NCBI GenBank assembly: GCA_036874045.1
Contig: CM072339.1
Coordinates: 131,501-195,500 of the forward strand
Reading direction: 5' to 3'
DNA: 64,000 nt
Source of the DNA: Cymodocea nodosa
Lineage: Eukaryota > Streptophyta > Magnoliopsida > Alismatales > Cymodoceaceae
This document shows positions 12,101-24,475 of this stretch, one piece after another. The first letter of the stretch is position 1; the number at the start of each line of letters is the position of its first letter. The notes under the pieces are model-generated. The model searched no databases, was not told the origin of the DNA, and worked only from the letters and a program-made list of their open reading frames with translations. A program made the translations under genes and the position numbers.

Positions 12101-13316
12101 AAAACAGAGGGAAAACTCACCAAGTGAAAATTCTAGGATCTGATACTAGAGGATCACCATATAAGGAACTGGAGGAGTGTAAAGAACCAAGAGATCCTGT
12201 GAAAGTGAGAGCATAAAAGTAAATAAAAGCAATAGTTGATACACTTGTACAACAGGATTGATGTCAATAGATGCAGAAAAAGAGTTATACAAGAAGAAAA
12301 ATACCTAAAAATGCCAAAAGTAAATGAAAAAGTAAAAGACAGACTTAGCTTTGTTTTTTGAACACTACAATTAGAAAAATGTACGTGCTAAATTAAGCTC
12401 ACGGAACGACGGTAACTAATCCCAACTCAAGTGTGCTACCTTGGAAACAACAAATAATGCTAGAATTAACATAATTTGAATTACTAGCTAGAAAAAATTG
12501 TTAACTTGCACCTAGAAGCAATGCTCCTACTAAATCTGAAGGCGTTGTTGGCATAATCGTTGGACCGTGAAGAACAATATGTATCAAGAAAGGCTCGTTC
12601 GTATCCAAGAATTCCACCTAAAGGATAAATTTTTTTGATGCTCGGCAAGAAAAGTCTGTAAGAGGTCAAGGTGTCCAGATGGATAACGATGACACACTGA
12701 AACAGTAAGCATAACCAGCCGTCATTTCATATCAAGTGTCAACACAAGTCAATCGAAAAAAATTAAACCTCACTTGAACCGGTTTTCTAGTAGTAGAAGA
12801 AGATAAAAAAGACTAGATTTAAGTGGAAAAAATTATATAGCAAAAGATATGAGTGGAATGTGAAAAGTAAGGTATGCGTGAAGCAGCACAGCATGATGAA
12901 TGATACAAGCACCTTGAGAACCGATGGACAACAAGCGAGGGGTATACGTAGGTCTTCCCTGCAAAGAGAAAGCCGTAAGTGAGAAAAGGAGCAACATTTG
13001 ATGAATTGAAGCACACGCGAACCGACCTCACCTCACCTGATGCGTCTCGCCGGCCCGGTAAAGTACGTCCATATTGAGGGAAGGGCTCCGGTAAACTGGA
13101 TCTGCATGCTGATCCTCGGCCAAACCAAGCAGCTCGTCCTTGAACACCGTGAAATCAAGTAAATTCAAAGCTCGTTGTCGCTTGAAAGGCAATACTAAAA
13201 GATGAAAAAACACTCCTTTCGCTTCGGGGCTAAGCTTTTCAAACCTGGAAATTCCAGAAGTGGGAACCGATGTAGTTGGCGAAGCTCCCCACCTGCACCG
13301 TCACGACCTCGCTCAT
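9125..13316 (-). CDS. DML1: Misato/DML1 family protein (tubulin-like fold), complete nine-exon gene
   Basis: Nine exons join to 1,725 nt (574 residues): 13316-13245, 13138-13037, 12958-12913, 12196-12121, 11866-11506, 11179-10930, 10174-9932, 9851-9732 and 9579-9125. All are GT-AG with consistent phase. The N-terminus MSEVVTVQVGSFANYIGSHF followed by WNFQDELLGLAED is the misato segment related to tubulin/FtsZ. Later hallmarks are YWTDFAKVHYHPRSLYEL, VDDSGGFSSVAADLLD, CPLPVPLPFPSIFG and ILPFLEKRLENLRRYGIQRG. The C-terminus is acidic (SSDSDSD). Animal and yeast relatives affect mitochondrial distribution and chromosome segregation; the plant role is poorly defined. The donor of exon 6 was chosen at 10929 because it keeps the length of the plant family around GLPSLSKSKLSALLNI. 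Confidence 0.93.
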
Positions 13317-13689
13317 TTTACCGAGAACGAGAAGGAAGAAGGGCAAGAATCGAGCTTTTAGGTTTTCGGAGTAGAGTGGAGGTATAAAGCGTTCGTTTTA
13401 TGGGATGTGTCGGCCCATGATGCATATATCAACCCTGGTCTGGATTAAAGGCCGGCTACACCCGTACAAAAGTCCAACCCAATCCGGTGAAAAAATCAAG
13501 GGATCCTGCTGCAAATGAACTTCCGGTCCAGAATTTTACTTTGGAGCACATCATCTGTTAGTTAGTGGGTTTATAAAATTAAACATAACTTTGATGATGG
13601 CAGCATTAAAAGGTAAAGAAGTTAGCATTTCAAATTATCCACTGCTTTGAAAGAGTTCCGTTTTATTTCTCCTTTTACCAAGAGAACAA

Positions 13690-13860
13690 ATGTAGTGTTA
13701 CCGCTATCTTGGATTACCATATATAACCGGAGATGAGCCACGTGAAATCGAAGAAATCAAAACATGCTTGAAAGAAAAACTCAAGGCAAAAGATCAAGGC
13801 AAACTGAAATCTTTCTTAGGTCTTGAGATTGTGCGATCACCAACCGGAAGGCATATTCGT
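13690..13860 (+). mobile_element. Ty1/copia reverse-transcriptase fragment
   Basis: The frame from about 13729 reads ITGDEPREIEEIKTCLKEKL and then KDQGKLKSFLGLEIVRSPTG. These match the part of copia RT after the YVDD box (…ITGDD… and …LGxLKYFLGIEV…). Upstream the frame is broken and no YVDD is readable. It is a short isolated remnant between the DML1 promoter and the serpin 3' end. The rest of 13317-14257 shows nothing else I can name. Confidence 0.7.
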
Positions 13861-14257
13861 ACAACACATGTACTGTAACGACTCTGATGGGTGTTGGACA
13901 ACGCATTAAATAGCCTACTACCAGTAGAAAGTCGGCAATTTGAAGACCAAGGAACATAGTCTTAACAACTACAGCAGCAGATACGATTCTTGTTAAGCAC
14001 GAGAACAAACAAACAAGCAAAAACAATATTATTGGAACCATGAATCCGAACGCCGACAGCTTACAAGTGGCACCATGCATGCAGATTGGGACGATCTATT
14101 TAGTAACTGACGTGGATGTGTCAAACCCAAGGACGCGTACATGTCTGTTCCTTCGAATATTTTTGTGTAGAAAGCCTAGTCCATAACTAACGAGCTTATG
14201 AAAGAGAAAATCTCAAACCAGTGCCGTAAAAAGGAGACCTGTTGTTTTATCGATCTT

Positions 14258-16188
14258 CTAACGGGTTAGCAAGGGATTGAGGACATGCCCAGTGAACATC
14301 ACAACCCCAGTCATGTCCTCCCTGATGAGGAATGCGAATGGATGATCAGCCACAAAATCGATAGGTGGCTTAGGAATCGACCTCAGTCCAAAGACGGCAG
14401 CAGTGGCAGCTGCAGCTTCGGTTCCCTCCTCGTTGACTTCGATAAAGGCCTTGTGGAAGATGCTTGAAACATACAGACTCTGACCAGAACAGGAGTCCAC
14501 CATCTCAGTCAGCTCCTTCCCATCAAACGGTAATGTAAGCCCCAGGTCCTTGAGAACCCCTGAAATCTCACACCCATAACATAACTTAAACCTCGGAATC
14601 ATGAATCTACCCACCTGCTCTTTCTGCACGGGCAGGTGATCGCCCAAAAACGAAGATCCTGCCGAACTCAGCTTCTCCCATAAGCTCCACAGACCGTCTG
14701 CGGCATCAGGCAGATACAAGTACATGGAGTACTGCTTCCCATCTTCTCCTCGTTTGTAGGGAAGCCTGAGTGCCTTGAAACCATCGTACCAACTCACAAA
14801 CTGCCGCTTATCACTGGTCATAAAAGGCACCTGAACAGAATTCCCATCAAGGAGATGGAATACAGAGTCCTTGGTTTGGGAAGCATCAAATTTTTCCGTC
14901 CAGGCTCCTTTGAAATAAAGTGCGTTGCCAAATATAGACCGTGTGTTGTGATCGACTGATCCAGGAGGAACAAGCCCGGTGATTAGGCCATTTGTCCTTT
15001 TATCGACCCATGAATTCACTTCCTCCACCGCTTCATCAGCCTTCACGAACAGAACAGCGCATCAAATGCCAGCAATAACATCAGCATTTAAGTAAGCATT
15101 AACCAAAAAACAAAACACGTACGATAGACCCTATCATTGCATGAAGACTCATTCACAATACCACCAGATATAATCATAATGGTTTTTGCATTCATTAATT
15201 TTAATGTTAACACTGCATGCTATCTCTTGACCAATTGAATTATTATACCACTAGTTTGCTGGTAAGGAGGTGCATGTCAAGTGGGTAAGAAGGGTCTGAA
15301 TGCAATCGCCGATTGATTGACTGACGAAAATTTTCATATATACGCCACCAATAAATGCCAGCCATATCACAATGAACGCGATTCAAAGTGTTCGGGGAAT
15401 GAAGATCGGGTAGAATCCTGAAAAGCCTGATTGCCATTTATTGAAATAAACCGATTATATTACAGAAGAAACCAATGTAAATCGAACGTGCAAAAGGGGG
15501 GGGGCGGGGGCGACCTTCCAACATCAGATTCTGCAATTTTACCAACTGACTAATCAAAGGCGAGGTGATCTTCATTGAACCGACCAGATTTAAATTTGAA
15601 GAATAAGCTTATAGGCGTCTGTGGATCCGTAATGGGTGATGTGAATGGTATATCCCAAAAAAGCTAGCAAGCATTAGAGGGAAATCTACTAGAAATAAAA
15701 ACCAAAAAAAAAAAACTTTCTTTTTTTCATATAAAAAAGCGTCAGACAAATAATAATTCTAAAAGATTGTTTGACGAAACAAAAATGAAAAATCTAACCT
15801 GGGTCATAAAGTCGACATATTCGGCTTCAGCTTGATACACCTCCTTGAGGACGGTGCTGAAGGAATCCTTGAGGCGTAGAGACTTGTCCACCCACATCCC
15901 ACTAGTGAAGGACACCTTCGGGCCACCAGACGAGGACGCGTCGGCGAGCACGAGGGCTATGACCTGGGAAGCGAGAGAGTTGAGCTCCTCGGCCCGGTCG
16001 GACTTGAGGAAGGAGGCCAGCTGCCGGAGCGTCTGGCCCTTGGACCCGGCGGCGATGAGGCTGAGGGCAACATGGATGGAGAGGGGCGAGAGGGCGAGGT
16101 TGGTCGAGGAGGAACTCTTGAGGGCGACGTGATTGGTGATGCGGAGAGAGAAGTCCGTCTGGTTGCCGATGGACTGGCGGAGGTCCAT
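14258..16188 (-). CDS. Plant serpin, inhibitory type, Leu-Arg/Ser reactive centre
   Basis: Two exons (16188-15799 and 15040-14258, phase 0, GT-AG) encode 390 residues, the normal plant serpin length. The start [15 protein letters not shown] is the usual N-terminus. [27 protein letters not shown] and the GHVLNP end are family signatures. The reactive-centre hinge is fully inhibitory: Glu at P17, Gly at P15, Thr at P14 and Ala at P12-P9 ([12 protein letters not shown]). The loop continues FGLRSIP, so P1 is Arg350 and P1' Ser351, close to the LR centre of Arabidopsis Serpin1, which traps metacaspases and the RD21 protease. There is no signal peptide, so a cytosolic protein is likely. Intron 1 is 758 nt. 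Confidence 0.95.
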
Positions 16189-16914
16189 TTCCAGATATTG
16201 ATTTTCCTTCCTTCCCGCAGCAGCAACAGCAGCAGATCGGATGAGCGACGAACGAACGCGGAGGACGAGAGAACCCACGGGCTGGAAAATTTTGGGGGAG
16301 CCCCGATCGACGTCGACGAAAAAAAATATATATATATATATTCCATACTCAAACACCACTCTACAAAAAAAAAAACTTCAACGCTAAGAAAGAGTCGTAA
16401 ATTAACATAAAATTATATTATTGGAAAAAATATATATTCTGACAATTCGAAAGCACCCATAAAAATATTTTTTTTAGTATTGAAAAAAGTTGTTTTCGTT
16501 GACGTAATATTTTGAACAAAAATAAAAGAAAAGGTTGCGACAATTTTTTTCAAAAAAAAGGTCGTAACCGTAAAAATCCGATTAACCAACCTTTCTTGGC
16601 ATTATCTCGTCGTTGCCATTCAAAAAGTCTTTTTTTCCTTCTCTTCTTCAACTACAGCAGTACAACTGCGGATGTAATAATCTAAAGTGAGAGAAGGACT
16701 GTGGTCATGACCTGTTTAGGCATTTTATGGATATTACTTCCTGTAATATACATGAGCGGATAGATCTCAAATTCGGAACTTGTTTGATCTCCCCATCTTG
16801 CATCCTTGATGAAGTTGACAACCCGAAAGGTTAGATGCTGGAAAAAAGGGAGCTGTGAGAAACGTCATCAGATTAAACAAACCTGGTTGAGTCAAAGCTT
16901 GCAAATCCTAGGCA
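16189..16914. other. Serpin upstream region with AT repeat, no gene seen
   Basis: It holds the serpin 5' leader and promoter, a short TA run at about 16326-16341, and AT-rich DNA. A frame upstream of the serpin ATG stays open to 16359 but adds residues foreign to the family. Confidence 0.5.
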
Positions 16915-18525
16915 AAATATGCTTAAAAAACTCAGTGGTAACAATTGTTATGGCCTAGAGATCCTCTCTATTTCAGAAAACAAAAATCATAGTCAAATTC
17001 TCTACTGCATTACAAATTTCCAACCAGGAAGATCAGCTGGATTGTCACACTTTGGAATTCAAATGGCCAACCCAGCCAAGAATATTACTTATAAATTAAA
17101 ACACTTGAAGGAGAAAATTAAACACTGGATTATATCCGGAAAAAACTTCCTTTTAAAGAGAATCAAAAAGGGCACTCCCAAACCCTATCATCTAACATAG
17201 AAAAAAATGAGCTCCACATGTACCGCACTTTAAAAAAGGAATACCATTCCTTGCTTTTGCAATAGAAAATGAATTGAAAACAATGATCTGGAATCCACCG
17301 GCTTAAAACAAAGAGACTCAAACACAGCTTTTTCTTCATAGAATAACTAGAAAAAGAGCAAGAAATTAAATGGAGAAGTAATATGCTCTTAAGGCATCAA
17401 TCACAAATGCTTTCGTTCAACACTTCCCTGATCTTTTTACTAAAAAGGGTACCTTTAAAGCAGACCTAGGTAAGGATAGAATTTTCATCAATAAAGTTCC
17501 AAACCTGGAATCCACCTTCACTTTCTCTATAGAGGAAGCCAGAAAAGCTGCATTCTCTCTTGCAGGAGACAAATCCCCTGAGCCGGATGGCTACCCAATC
17601 CACTTTTTTCAAAAATATTGGGATGTGATTAAACATGATCTTGTAGATTTCATTAACTCTATCCACGAAAGTAAAGACCTTACTCTGCTTCAACCTGCAA
17701 ATAATACTTTCATTCATCACTTTAATCCCAAAAGGAAAGGATATATGTTCTCTCGGTGACAGACTTCAGACCTATTAGTCTGCTCAATATATAGCGCCTA
17801 CAAAATCTTAGAAAAATATTTAGTCAGTAGATTAAGTTTCTCTTTAAATGAGATCATACCTAATATTTAAAGTGCATTTCTAAAAGGGAAGAACCTGCAA
17901 GATTATAACGTTCTGACTGCACAAGAAACTCTACATTATATATATAAAAACAAATCTTGTGATGTGCTATTAAGAACAGACTTTGGAAAAGCCTTCGACG
18001 ACATCAACTGACTCTTCCTTTTTCAATGTATCAAAGGGCTGGGCTTTGAAGAACGATGGCAGAATAGAACCAAAATGTGTATATCCTCAGCACACTCCTT
18101 CATCCTGTTAAATGACACCCTAAAAGGACACTTCAAAGGTTCCAACGGGCTCAGGCAGGGAGACCCCTTGTCGCCCTTGCTTTTCTTAATGGTTGCCTTC
18201 TACCTTGATGGTCTCGTAGCCCTTGCTAAAGAAAACATATTGCTGAAGGGAATCCAATTTCTTAATGAAGGACCCCAAATCATAAACCTACAATTTGCAG
18301 ATGACACCATACGTTTCCTAAACCCTACCGTGGAAAACCTTCTGAACTTTAAAAGAACTTTGTGTCTATTCCAATCCATTACTGGCGTAAAGATCAATTT
18401 TTGTAAATCTTCCTTAATGACTATAAATCTGGATGCTAACAAAACAAATTCTTTTTGCAACCTTCTTGGTTGCAAAGCTCAGACCCTACCGATTAACTTA
18501 TCTAGGGCTTCCACCTTACTATAAA
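16915..18525 (+). mobile_element. L1-type LINE reverse-transcriptase relic
   Basis: Fragments of a non-LTR reverse transcriptase appear in order across shifting frames. There is an endonuclease/RT linker-like part (LKEKIKHWIISGKNFLLK), then SIEEARKAAFSLAGDKSPEP and DGYPIHFFQKYWDVIKHDL, then TDFRPISLLN. A longer open part (18075-18524) carries GLRQGDPLSPLLF and LQFADDTI, the conserved catalytic FADD box, followed by ITGVKINFCKS. Many stops and frameshifts show it is dead. No 3' poly(A) tail or target duplication was found. Confidence 0.85.
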
Positions 18526-20508
18526 AAAGCTACCTATTCTCACTGAGATATTGTATTAGTAGAAAAGATCTCTAAAGACGTCTAACACTCACTTAACTCG
18601 GTTTTGAGTGCAATCCCTACCTTCTATCTTCTAGTTCTCTATCTACATAAGAGGGTAGAAAAAAAAAAATCTAGAGACTAAGGAAGAGATGCTTCTGGGA
18701 TATCTCTTTCCTTTAACTTAAACTCTTTTCATTACCAAAAAGAAGAGGAGTGTGGTTTCTTCCCAATTCCAGGTTTGAGGTTTTTTTTTGTTCGTGTTCT
18801 TCATTTTTCCTGCTCGATTTGCTCAGAGGATCATGCACACGAACACTTCTGGATGCACGTTTTTGTCGAAATCATTCTGCTGGGAGTGTGTTTCGAGGTT
18901 AAAGAGAAGACTGGTAGTTTTGCGTTTCTTTGTCCGGCCTAAACTGAACTGCAGTCACCACCATCAAGATTTGTATCTTGTTTCCTCTCTGCTTTAGTTT
19001 GGTTTGATTAATTTTGATGGTACGGGAACTTGTCTATGGAGATCGAGTTACGATGTTTAGTTTTCCAAGAATATTCGCTCACTAAACCATGCCCTAGGTT
19101 TTAGTTATTTCCTTTATATTTGGCATTTAGCTATTTTAATCTTTTCGGGCTTACCACTTGGACGCTCTTTATATGCACGTATTTCCTTTTTCTTTTGACA
19201 TATTCGATAGTCATTATGTTGTGATTCACATCTCGTAGTCATTCATATATTATTTATGTTGTAAATTTTATCTGGTGTTGGATCAGTGTTGTTGCGTTAC
19301 TATTAGCACTTCACTACTTCCTGGTATTCTTTCTTTCTTTGTTGATTAATATGCATGTTGATGTAATTAAAATTCATTTATACAACTAGTACGGTGGTAT
19401 TTCTGCATGTTGATAAGTTGATTTCGGTTTGATGGGGGGTATGGTTTCATTCATTCCACTCTTGCAAACCCTCCTGTTACAGTCCCCACATGCACCGATA
19501 GTTTACCCATCCAAGACTCTGATGCTTGCTGTAAAGTGTAATCGAATTAAAGCGAGCAGTAATCAACACATGACATGTCATATATATGGTAGTAAAACCT
19601 TGCGGGTATCTCTGAGGTAAGACTAGTGTCCAAAGGAAGCATAGCTTCAAAGAAAGGAAGTAGTATGGAGTACTGCAAAGAAGGGTGAGGGCAAGTAGTA
19701 AAAATATTTATTTTAGCGGTGATGTTTTTGCCTTTTTTTTAGTCTTTTAATATGACTGCAGCGGGCGCTCTCTCGATCTCTTGTGTGGCTGCTGCTGCTG
19801 CTGCTGCCCCAAAGGTGAATCGGGAACTTCTTATTTCAGTTGCTACAGAATCACTCTTTTCGCTTGGCTGTGGCAATCATAATCAATAATATTATCAAAA
19901 AAGAAACCTATCCATACACACTGTGCAACAACAAAATAGCTAATCATGCATGGCCCGCCCCATTTGAGAATGATTTTTGCAAAAGGTGTTTTTTATTCTT
20001 TAGTCTTTACTTTGAACACATACGAATGCTTACTCTAAAAACCTCCTTTAAGCAGCTCTTTTGAAAACGCTTAAAGTGCTTGTTTTTCTGACTGAAAAAT
20101 TTTATCATCAAACGATCGATCGATCGACTCTACGTACATGTATATATTTGAATTGCTGCAACTTGTAATTATACATGTGAATTTGGAAACACATGAAACC
20201 AACAAATGCTTGCATGGGAAGATCGAATAAATGCTTCCGTCCATTTCGACTTATAGTGCATTAAATAAATGCTTGTCAAATTTTTGAAGTAATATAAGTT
20301 ACATATTTTAGAGTTGCTAAGAAGTAAATTTTTTTTTTTACCTTAATTGTCAGATTTTCATCTGGAAATTAGTTGAAGCAAGATCTGCCAAACCATACAG
20401 CTCATTATCAAGAAATTAAAACATCGATCATCACATATACCAACACCGTTAATTCTCCGATATTTAAGTTCCTAGCTTCGCTCGACAATATATTAAATCC
20501 ATTCGTTG
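18526..20508. other. Intergenic stretch between LINE relic and Dof gene, no gene seen
   Basis: This is AT-rich, with a (CTG)n run at about 19788-19806 and a GATC-rich run near 20113-20126. Near 18740-19010 base composition becomes more even, and a transcript start there is possible, but I can read no protein. Short frames have no recognisable product. Confidence 0.4.
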
Positions 20509-21474
20509 TCAAGGGAAAGCACCACCGTTGGTTGGAGGCATATCGGACCAGCAAAGAGGCAGGCTCCAGCAGCCCGGCTCTCCTCTTCCGCCTAATGGAG
20601 TATGCTCCATGATGGAACATGGAGTATTAATGCTTGAAGGCGCAGTTGCGGCGGTAAACGATACGGTTGCGGTACAGCCGGTGGTGGAAGTCGTTGCAAA
20701 AGCAGGAACGTCCAAAGGTCGGCCTTGGTGGTACAGATCTTGGAATGCTGCACCGGCCGTGAGTTGGCGTCCGCCAGCCGGAAGCAACGCGTTGTGTAGT
20801 TGTTGATGCTGATGGTGGTCGTGTTGATTCTTCCACGTCGGTGGAATGTGCAGGCTGGAATCGGTATCGGCAACCGATCCATTGATAAGCTTGGGGTGCT
20901 GCAGAGGGTGTGGTGCCACTAGGGTGGTGTCCGGCGTGAAGTGGGAGCTTGCGTAAAAATTGTTGTTGTGATTGGGCGATGGAGTATTGACGTGGAGGTA
21001 GGCATTGGAAGCCTGAGCATACCTCAGCAATGCCATGAGTTGCGGATTTTGGGGGGGTGAGCGCAGGATCTGGGCAGGGGGCAGCTCGTGGCCGAGATTG
21101 CCGGCCATCATGTCCGTCGACGTGTACACGAACTTGGTCTTACAGCCAGGACCGGAAGCAGACTTACCGGCGACGGTAGTCTTGGTCTTGCGGCAGCCAC
21201 CGCCGATGGGAACGTTTCGCAGCGCACCGCCCTTGGTCCAGTATCGGCGGCAGGTCTTGCAGAAGTGGCGGGGCTGGGTGAGGTTGTAGTTGTTGTAGTA
21301 GCAGAACTTGGTGTTGGAGGAGTCGCACCTGGGGCACCGGATCAGGTTGGGGGTCTCGGACGGGATGGAAGGAGTGGTGGTGGTGGAAGACGGCGCTGTC
21401 GAAGAAGACGGATGGAGGACTCCACCTCCACCTCCACCTCCACCTCCCCCACCACCCAACAGCGCTTCGATCAT
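20509..21474 (-). CDS. Dof zinc-finger transcription factor, intronless
   Basis: This 321-residue nuclear DNA-binding protein would recognise AAAG cores. The Dof finger starts at [20 protein letters not shown] and continues [20 protein letters not shown], with zinc ligands Cys47, Cys50, Cys72 and Cys75, then the basic VPIGGGCRK. In front is a 12-residue glycine run (7-18) encoded by a GGT/GGA-type repeat at about 21420-21456, which may vary in length between individuals. Downstream it is Asn/His/Gln/Thr-rich, and near the C-terminus [18 protein letters not shown] may be an activation motif. No intron is needed. The subfamily cannot be set from the finger alone. Confidence 0.95.
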   Translation of the reverse strand: MIEALLGGGGGGGGGGGGVLHPSSSTAPSSTTTTPSIPSETPNLIRCPRCDSSNTKFCYYNNYNLTQPRHFCKTCRRYWTKGGALRNVPIGGGCRKTKTTVAGKSASGPGCKTKFVYTSTDMMAGNLGHELPPAQILRSPPQNPQLMALLRYAQASNAYLHVNTPSPNHNNNFYASSHFTPDTTLVAPHPLQHPKLINGSVADTDSSLHIPPTWKNQHDHHQHQQLHNALLPAGGRQLTAGAAFQDLYHQGRPLDVPAFATTSTTGCTATVSFTAATAPSSINTPCSIMEHTPLGGRGEPGCWSLPLCWSDMPPTNGGAFP

Positions 21475-21948
21475 CTTCTTGTGTACGTACGTTAGGAGTG
21501 ATGTTGAGGTGAGGGAGCCTGAATCGACAGAAGCATATAAATAGGGGAGAAAAGTGAAGAAAAGAATCTAGCTCGTTGTTCTGTAGTGTCAGCGAAATTA
21601 CGTTACATTCCATGCCATTCCAATATTCCACTCGGAAGGGAAGAAGATGGAGTAAGAAGATGTCCGAGCGTGACAAAGCTATCTTTGTCGGCTTTATTGA
21701 CCGGGTACGTTGATTGGTAACGATTTCAGTCTCGCCGATTTCGGTGGTGTTCCCGAGGAAGGATCCTTAAGAGGTGATAGTGTGTATCGGTACAGAAGAT
21801 ACAGGGGACGGAGACGAGTACAAGTGTTTGGCCGCCGGCGTACACGTCTGGTCAGGAGTCAGGTCGTTCAAAGCAAATCATGATGATATTCCTTTAGCGA
21901 GAAGCCGGACTTGACTCGGCCGGCATGGAAAGACGTGTCCACCACCTT

Positions 21949-21950
<2 letters not shown>

Positions 21951-22003
<53 letters not shown>
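21951..22003. repeat. (AT)n microsatellite
   Basis: About 26 uninterrupted AT units upstream of the Dof gene. The rest of 21475-22169 is Dof leader and promoter DNA with no other feature visible. Confidence 0.95.
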
Positions 22004-22005
<2 letters not shown>

Positions 22006-22169
22006 TATAGATATTACACACCATTCGATGATCCCTCTCCAGTACTTATAATTGGTAAATTTCACACAGATATAACTCCGTACGCGATGAGATAGGCCAA
22101 GGCAGGTATCACATACATCGCATATGAACTGAACATTCGGTGGTTGTTAAAGTGGACGGTGGAAATTAA

Positions 22170-22799
22170 GGGCATGTTATTGCATAACGTAAAATTTGGA
22201 CGGAAACGAAAAGAAAAATTTTGACGGAAATGAAATATAAAATTTGTAACGGAAATTAAAAGAAAAATTTTGAGAGAGGTTTAGTGTAAGACGAAAAATT
22301 CTGATAGAAATTCTGACAAAAGTTTATTACAATTAATATTCGAAAAATACAAATATATCTTAATTGAAATATTACAATACGAAATAATATCATCTAGTTC
22401 TTCCATATCACATTGTCATCATCATATCTTCTCACATCTTATCTGTCATTTCTTTTCTTTGTTCTTGAGTCATTCGAACTTGGACATTGCTTTCTATATG
22501 TATCTCTCCTATTGGTTGTATGTCATCAATAATATTTAACTCTTTCAACTCATCTAGCAGATCTTCAATTAAATCTTCCTTATCAGTCTTACGAATTTTG
22601 TCAGGCACGAGAGAAGGAGAAAAATTTTCTGAATGAGGGTGATCGGAAATTTTCTGACGGTAAAGGAAATTTTTGGATTTTATACAACGGTAAAATCTGA
22701 CTTTACTTTCCGTCAAGTGTAATGCACACTAACAGTATTCTGACGAAATTCAATAATTTTCCTTTTCGTCAACTGAATTCCGTCAAGCACTAACCCCCC
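22170..22799 (-). mobile_element. Short Harbinger-like element with a transposase C-terminal remnant
   Basis: The 630-bp element is flanked by TAA (22167-22169 and 22800-22802). The ends form an imperfect inverted repeat: GGGCATGTTATTGCATAACG against GGGGGGTTAGTGCTTGACGG. ACGGAAA-type motifs are repeated in opposite orientation near the two ends. On the minus strand 22716-22432 is open and ends EQRKEMTDKM, with TGA where a Trp codon would be one base away. Plant Harbinger transposases typically end with a WR-x(4)-MW pattern, so this looks like the dead end of a transposase and supports the family call. Confidence 0.62.
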
Positions 22800-22802
22800 T
22801 AA

Positions 22803-24475
22803 GTGAGGAATTGCGGTCACGACACCATGGGTGGGATGATTAATGTACGTACACTCATAGCTCATGCTCGGATGTATGCACCTTTCATCTGTACTTCTTT
22901 TTGGAATCGAATCATCGTGATTAAGCTTTGAAAGGCATTTTTTTAATTGGTAAAACCCCTGAAATTCGACATGCGGAGTGCTTTAAGTAGATCTCCTACA
23001 GATGATATATGTATATAAATAGGCGAAGGTTTGTTTTCTTGATTGGAACCAAATTGAAGGAGGTCTGGTCTGCATGCAAGGATCACCAAGAACGTGCATG
23101 GGCTTTCTCAGCCGGCTGGGCTCATGCATCTAATTTAAGGAACCAAACATGATGATCATAAGCAAGAAATTAAGAAAGGGATCGATGATAAATTAAGAAA
23201 CGATGGCTAGCTCTCTCTCTCTCTCTCTATATATAAATATAGAAGACCAACAAGTATATCGGTAACATTAATCTTAGACAAAGAGACCAATGGGACCTGG
23301 CAATTAATTAATAATCATGGACTGATGCTGATTACATCCTCCTCTCCCCCCTTTCCCCTCGTGTCTTTAATTTAATTTGTTCTTCATCAAATGAGATGGA
23401 AGAGAGTGATGGGGGGGGGCTCAGAGTCCAATGCAATTGCGATGCATACTTCCTTCGTTCAAATTAATTATGCTTCGAATTCGTCGTCGATCATTAGCAG
23501 AAAAAGTAAAGCTTCGTTCACTTCATGGCCTTTAATTGGTCTTTTAAATTTATCCCATCCCCATGCCGCCGGGTCGGCGTCAGAATTTGTTTCCTGCAAA
23601 CGATACGCACATGCATGTATCGATCCAAGCGAAAGACCAAAGAATCACTTTTTAAAACTAATATCCAATTCTATGTATTAAGGGCGAGTCGTCGATCCAA
23701 CTAATCTAATATTTTCCCTTCAGTACATGTGGAGTAATCTAATCACATCACATCCTTGGGTACCCCAAAAAAAAAAAAAAAGGAGAAAGCAAACAACATG
23801 CACAGATTGATCGCCTTCACTACCTCTGCCCGGGCTTTTACCCATGCGTACTTTTTGTTGCAATATTGTAAATACCATGTGATTTTCATAGATCGACGAC
23901 AAGTCAAGCCTGATCGCTTGGTTCTGAATTTTAGAAAGAAAATTGCGTTGATTAAAACGTACGTTTTAACAAGAAAATTAAAGCTTTTGAATTAAATTAT
24001 ATACATCCTGGAGCTAGATGAATTTTTTTAACCAAATTCGATGAATGCCTGTAGCTGGAGCACCAAAATGGGATCAAATTGATCGTAATTGTATGGTTAT
24101 TGTCCTCGCACACTTTCGAATAATTAAAAAAGAGAAAAGTAAGTTACATAAAATCGCAATTGAAATTTTTTGAAAATTGGATGACGGCAGGATTCAAAAC
24201 CCACGGTCCAAGATCACGAGTCAAAACACGAATTAATTAAGCCAAGTATATCACATTTTTTACGCAAAAACACACAAAAGAAGATGGTATTTTTATATTT
24301 AAATAGTTTTCAAAATACTTCAACGATACGGATTTAGATGATGATAAACTTGACACCACCTTCCGATCACAATCCAACGGCAGGATTCCACAAGTTCACC
24401 ATGGGAACCTCGATCTTTCTCCAACACGGACAGCGACTGAAGCCGCAGAGTGGCTAGCACCGGGAGGAGGAGACC
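22803..24475. other. AT-rich intergenic stretch, no gene seen
   Basis: It contains a (CT)n run at about 23211-23228 followed by TA steps, a poly(A) run near 23767-23781, and short frames without recognisable product. TATTTAAATA near 24296-24305, about 170 bases before the next ATG, is a possible TATA element for the TIN1-like gene. Confidence 0.4.

Noticed and set aside
16189..16359. In-frame extension upstream of the serpin start
   Set aside because: It is coded by TA-repeat DNA and unlike any serpin N-terminus; [10 protein letters not shown] is the family start.
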